Shown: in pieces, positions 59,871 to 64,000 of the stretch
How positions within the stretch are numbered: the first letter of the stretch is position 1
How the letters are laid out: each line of letters begins with the position of its first letter
Source of the DNA: Shinisaurus crocodilurus
Lineage: Eukaryota; Chordata; Lepidosauria; Squamata; Shinisauridae
Assembly (NCBI GenBank): GCA_021292165.1
Contig: CM037877.1
Coordinates: 7,369,980 to 7,433,979, forward strand
Reading direction: 5' to 3'
DNA length: 64,000 bases
Program-made: the position numbers and the translations under genes
The notes under the pieces: model-generated
The model's input: only the letters and a program-made list of their open reading frames with translations
The model's database searches: none
What the model was told of the DNA's origin: nothing

Positions 59871-60299
59871 AGACATCATATGTACTCCCACATTTCCTGG
59901 TCCAGCAACCACTGCATGGGCAAGAACAACCTCAGAGTTTCTGCAAAAAGAGAATGTCTGTTAAACTAGGATAAGTCTGTCAAGTGAACACAGTCAGAAA
60001 CTGGTTTGTGCAACTGGATCCCATGGAGTTGTACACAACAGGGTCAGCGGGGCAGTTCTTCTGAAGCCAGCATCCATAGCGTTGCCTTGTCCAGCGATAG
60101 ATAAATCAGTGCATTGCCAGCTCATGTCACTTTTGCATGTGTCAAAAAAAATCCACACATACGTGTGCCTTTAGATATGTATTTTAAAATGTAATTTCTT
60201 TCAAAGTAACGCATTTTTGGAATGTATTTTGATATTTTAAACTGCTGAACTGTGTCTCAACATGAGGAGAAGTGGAAAAATCCCATTGATCTCAAGCAT
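59871..60299. other. No recognised feature
   Basis: Unassigned. Confidence 0.4.
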
Positions 60300-60720
60300 C
60301 TCTTAGTTGTAATATCCGCATGGTGTCAAGACAAGCAAACACACGAATGCCATGCAATTAAAGAGTGAAAGTGGGGTGGGTGGGTGGGAATCTTAACTGC
60401 AATGTGACTCTTTTGAGAGCGGAGTGAAAATTTGCCATTCTTCTAAACCATCTCGGGTCCAGGACTCTCGTGGTGTCACTTAACGTTTGCAGTTAAGTAT
60501 TTACAGATCTGTTGCCGAGGCAACCAATTTTTCAAAGTTACTTTTACAATTCTGTTTTCTCAAACACCAGTCTTTGGCTGATTGCACGGGAATGCCTGGA
60601 ATGCAGCCAGAGCTAAATCATGCCTCTTTCCCCATTAAGGAGAGGTCCTTTCTAATCATGTTCCGTTATTTCCTTGATGGCTTTATCTGGATTTGAAGAT
60701 GTATTTGCGGGCTCTTTTCT
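60300..60720. other. Candidate regulatory sequence with RFX-type palindrome
   Basis: Repeat-free. GTTGCCGAGGCAAC at 60511-60524 is a perfect inverted pair of RFX X-box half-sites (GTTGCC/GGCAAC), directly followed by CCAAT (60524-60528). CATGCAATTAAAG lies at 60352. Function inferred from motif only. Confidence 0.4.
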
Positions 60721-61062
60721 GTTTTGGTGAAAGGGAGGTCAAGAGAAATGCGAAATGCAATTTGGCGGAAGGAGGGACATATCAACAGGTTCCTTAAAAT
60801 TGTGGTGGGAACTGGGGTTGTTAAATAAACTTGTCAGGGATGATTCCCCTCCTCTTTTGATGGTTGGGAAGATTGGACCCTTAATGGCAAAAGATAAAAA
60901 TCAAGTGCCAATCTGAATGTGCATGGAGTCCTTCAGAATGGATACCAGAGTGGAATCCACTCAGTTTCCCACTTATTTTTCCACAAACATTTTTGGCAGT
61001 GTCAGAAGAAGCCCCCTCCCCTCTGGTGCTTTCTCAGTACTCCTTGCACAAAGGGTGGCTTA
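60721..61062. other. No recognised feature
   Basis: Unassigned. Confidence 0.4.
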
Positions 61063-61193
61063 GGGTGCAATCTTTTGCATGTTTAGACCGGACTTGCAAT
61101 ATTCCCCAGCTAGCATGGCTGGCTGAGGGATGCTGGGGGCTGTAGGACTTTTTTTTGGTCAAAATGTGCATAGGATTGTACCCTTAATCATTT
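61063..61193. mobile_element. Palindromic MITE, GGGTGCAATCC ends
   Basis: GGGTGCAATCTTTTGCATGT ... CCCCAGCTAGC and GATGCTGGGGGCTGTAGGAC ... TGCATAGGATTGTACCC are inverted. Confidence 0.75.
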
Positions 61194-61847
61194 AACTGCT
61201 GTCACTGGCCTTCAATGAAGTCATCACATAACCAAATCTTATGACCAGAGTGCATCATGAAGTCATCCTGTTCACTGATTAATCCCTGATTGGTTGGGAT
61301 CACCCAGAATACTAGACCAGAAGGCAGTAAGCAGTAGGAGAAGAAAACAATATCACTGAGAAGTACAATTGGAAAACAAAGAAATACATATCATAATACT
61401 TCTTTTGTGGGAGCTGGGATTTCTGTGCTATCAAAACTGAGAGTTTTCAGCTGAAAAATCAAAATAGGGGATATTTGGTGCAGCTCTGGATGATATGTTT
61501 ATTCATTAGGGCTGAGAACTGATAGAGGAAGGAAAATCATTGAAACACAGAGTTGGGAGGGACCTTGGACTCCGAACATGGTAGTCAAACAGCAATCTCA
61601 GTATGAGGAAAACCTACTTAGGAAGTTACTCCCCCCCGAAAGAACAAGACATTGAGAACAGCTCCTTGCCACCATCTCTTGAACTGCATGAAACTTCCTT
61701 GTTGAGAGAAGTGTCACTGATCTGTCTAGTTGTGGGGTACTAGCTAGATATAAGGTGGTGAGAAAGATCCCATAAGAAGTGGTATTGAGCATTATAGCTG
61801 AGTTGGCTTTAAAAAAAAGTATTGGGGAAATTCACAGGGATAGGTCT
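61194..61847. other. Mostly unassigned
   Basis: 61538-61575 (AATCATTGAAACACAGAGTT, GGGAGGGACCTTGGA) resembles the complement of a CR1 3' terminus. The rest is featureless. Confidence 0.4.
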
Positions 61848-62000
61848 AGTATCAATATCTTAGGGTGCAATCCAATGGGGATGTGCATAAAATCTGTCAC
61901 TTTCACTTACTCTTGCATTCAAAATTTCAGAATCTCAAGTTATTGCTCGTTCAGCTGCACCCGCCAAATTCAATAGGTGCAGCTATTCCCAGCACGAAGA
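61848..62000 (+). mobile_element. GGGTGCAATCC element end with conserved flank
   Basis: TAGTATCAATATCTTAGGGT and the following GCAATCCAATGGGGATGTGC match 63774-63812 with two mismatches. Confidence 0.5.
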
Positions 62001-62605
62001 GGACCATGATATACCTACCTACCAAATAGCTGTGAAAGATGCAGAGCCTGTCAGAAAAAAAAGGGGTGGCAACCCTAATTAAGCACTAACATAGTTGATT
62101 TCACAGCGATTCAAACCCAGATTTTTAAGAGCAAAGCACTCAAAAGACCTGGGACTGGATGGACAAGTCTTTCTGTTTTGGTTTCTCCCACATATGATTT
62201 TTTTTTTTAATAATCTCAATTTCTTTTTTGTCCCAACTATGGAGAACACTGTAGATTTTGGTAAATCTTACCCAAACCAACCTGAAACAAAGTTCTCATC
62301 CATTCATTGAGAGGTCCATCAAGGGCTTAGCTAGGATAGCCAAGTGGAACTTAGCTACATAAACAAGCAATATATCTCTGAATGACACAGGTAGTCCGTG
62401 AGCAAGGAGCCTTGTATACGCATTGTGACCTCCTCCCTAGTACTCAGCCGTTACATCTTGGAAGAAGGGTGGGATATGTGTGTCATAAATTCATAAAAAC
62501 AAAAGGCCAAGATAACGGGTACACAGAAGGGTTGTAGCTGCTGGGATCCTCGTCCCAGCAGAAGCCTCATTACCGATGCCGAGAGCCCACAAAGTAATCA
62601 CCATA
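62001..62605. other. No recognised feature
   Basis: T-run at 62199-62208; otherwise unassigned. Confidence 0.4.
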
Positions 62606-62719
62606 GGGCACAATCCTGTGCATGTTTAGACAGAAAAAAGTCCTACCATTCCCAGGTCGCTGCGGGATGCTGGGAGTTGTAGGACTTTTCTCTGTCTTAA
62701 CATGCATAGGATTGCACCT
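62606..62719. mobile_element. Palindromic MITE, GCACAATCCTGTGCATG ends
   Basis: CAATCCTGTGCATGTTTAGA ... AAAAAAGTCCTAC and GGGAGTTGTAGGACTTTTCT ... AACATGCATAGGATTGCACC; the loop is about CATTCCCAGGTCGCTGCGGG. Confidence 0.85.
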
Positions 62720-62985
62720 TTAATGTCCTTACATTTTAGAGTATTTTTGCACTTGCCGGTTGGTGTGGTGTATGTTTATATGGTCCAGCCAGCAGCAGTT
62801 CTATTCCTATTTCTGGACTGGGCTGGCTTGGCAGAGTCTCCTGGTTGCGGCTTCCGAGAGCTCAACTCTCAAGAGCAAAAATGTTCTGGTTTAAGGGATG
62901 GGCCATAGCTTTGTGCTAGAGCACATGTTTTGCAGCAGCAGGTTCCATGCTCGTCCCCTGGCACCTCCACATTTCCTGTAATCAC
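62720..62985. other. No recognised feature
   Basis: Unassigned. Confidence 0.4.
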
Positions 62986-62987
62986 AA

Positions 62988-63063
62988 GACTCCTGCACTG
63001 GGCTGGGGCTTGGATTATATGACCTCAACGGTCCTTTCCAACTCTAAAATTCTACGATTCCCT
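62988..63063 (+). mobile_element. CR1 LINE 3' terminus (diverged)
   Basis: GGGCTTGGATTATATGACCT, CCTTTCCAACTCTAAAATTCTACGATTCC. Confidence 0.65.
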
Positions 63064-63772
63064 ACTAGCTCATCCCAGGAACTGCTGTTGAGCATGGAAG
63101 AGCCTTATCTCTCGGCCTGTCCTGCCTGCCTGCCACCATCCCCTTGCTCCTAGTAATGGAGATGGCAACAGGGAGAGGAGTTTGGAGCTAAGAAAGACCT
63201 CTCCAGCAGTTCCTGCATATGCGTGCGTGTGCATGCACACATATGCACACATATGTGAAGGAGAGTATGTTTGGGCGGGGGGTGTGTCTCCCTACAGGTC
63301 CCTTGTCCCAGCCCCACAAAAACCCAGAGCCTGCCCAGTCCCCTTCCTAATTTGTATAATATTAATATGTTCATTAGTGCAGTTGAGCCAAAACATTTTG
63401 GAAGCTAGCAAGTGTTTCAGATTCTTATATGGCAATTCATCTTTGTCCAATCTTTCTGGAACGAAACAGGGCCGACTTCACTAATAGTCTGTGGAGTCCT
63501 TGGGTCTCTATTATAAATGATTTAAGTCACTGGCATTTAATTAATGGAATAAAAATGCAGTATTTATGGTAAGGGTATAGGAAACGATGATCTTCGCTTA
63601 CTGCTATATAAAAAAATCCATCCTTGAATTTTGTTACTTTGGATTGTTCTGCCTAGACACAGTGAAGAGTCTGGCAGGGAGGGGGAGAGATAGACTCCGC
63701 TTCCTTATGGTAGCCCTCTGCTCCTACTCATGGTCCTCCTCTGTCTTCTACTGCTACTACACATTGGTTTAC
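63064..63772. other. Mostly unassigned
   Basis: CA/TG-alternating patch 63215-63258. 63490-63580 is AT-rich (AAATGATTTAAGTCACTGGC, ATTTAATTAATGGAATAA) and may be regulatory; nothing firm. Confidence 0.35.
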
Positions 63773-63773
63773 A

Positions 63774-64000
63774 TAGTATCAATATCTTAGGGTGCAATCC
63801 AATGGGAATGCGCATAAGCCTCCAAACTCACAGGGTTACGTGCATCCTATGAAGGTTAGGAGGAGTGCGGAGGAGATCTTCACCTTCCTGCTCCTCCCGC
63901 CCTGCAAATCAGCTAGATGGCCAGTTTCAGCCTCCTAGCTGTGGTCTTTCAGATGGGAGGGAAGGAGGCCAGAGTGCCTCCAGGATATGTTGTAGCCTGG
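63774..64000 (+). mobile_element. GGGTGCAATCC element, truncated by window end
   Basis: Starts after TAGTATCAATATCTTA with GGGTGCAATCCAATGGGAAT and runs off the window. No inverted partner visible. Confidence 0.45.

Overview
The window is nuclear DNA of a vertebrate, most likely a squamate reptile (lizard or snake). That identification is an inference from repeat content. The repeats are CR1 LINE 3' ends with the ATTCTATG octamer tail, L2 LINE ends, a tRNA-derived SINE with a short L2/CR1-like tail, a 5S rRNA-derived SINE, a Penelope-like element, and many hAT-type DNA transposons and MITEs with 8-bp target-site duplications (TSDs). Long simple repeats are interspersed throughout. I found no convincing host protein-coding exon, tRNA gene or functional rRNA gene. 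Almost every open reading frame is either a spurious frame over low-complexity or GC-rich sequence, or a decayed transposon protein. The window is therefore best read as intergenic or intronic.

Layout. 0-10 kb: a 5S-headed SINE, stacked CR1 fragments, an unassigned LINE with an ORF2 C-terminus and zinc knuckle, a long TATC array, an LTR-like repeat, a hAT MITE, an AT-rich palindrome with internal direct repeats, and a SINE. 9.4-13 kb: a GC-rich hAT with perfect TSD, a CT microsatellite split by a GC-rich inverted-repeat element, and a composite element containing three tandem MIR-like cores. 13-24 kb: L2 copies (one with about 195 readable codons), a MIR-like SINE interrupted by L2, an almost perfect hairpin, a degenerate ~160-bp tandem array, and a CR1 copy split by a hAT deletion derivative. 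24-36 kb: more MITEs and SINEs, the longer relative of that hAT with a readable dimerisation domain, a second LTR-like copy, and a tRNA-SINE cut twice by MITEs. 36-55 kb: TA-flanked pogo/Tc1-like MITEs, a second GC-rich hAT inside another GC-rich element, L2, CR1 and SINE copies, and a LINE with a 25-bp TSD. 55.4-59.9 kb: a Penelope-like element arranged as two opposed halves, itself invaded by a SINE, CR1, MITEs and perhaps an LTR. 60-64 kb: mostly unassigned sequence with a palindromic RFX-type site and a second MITE family.

No genes act as a pathway here. What can be read is a layered insertion history. Several single-copy, AT-rich or motif-rich stretches (around 13.1, 26.5, 30.7, 40.3, 43.9 and 60.5 kb) look like candidate regulatory DNA, but that rests on composition and motifs only.
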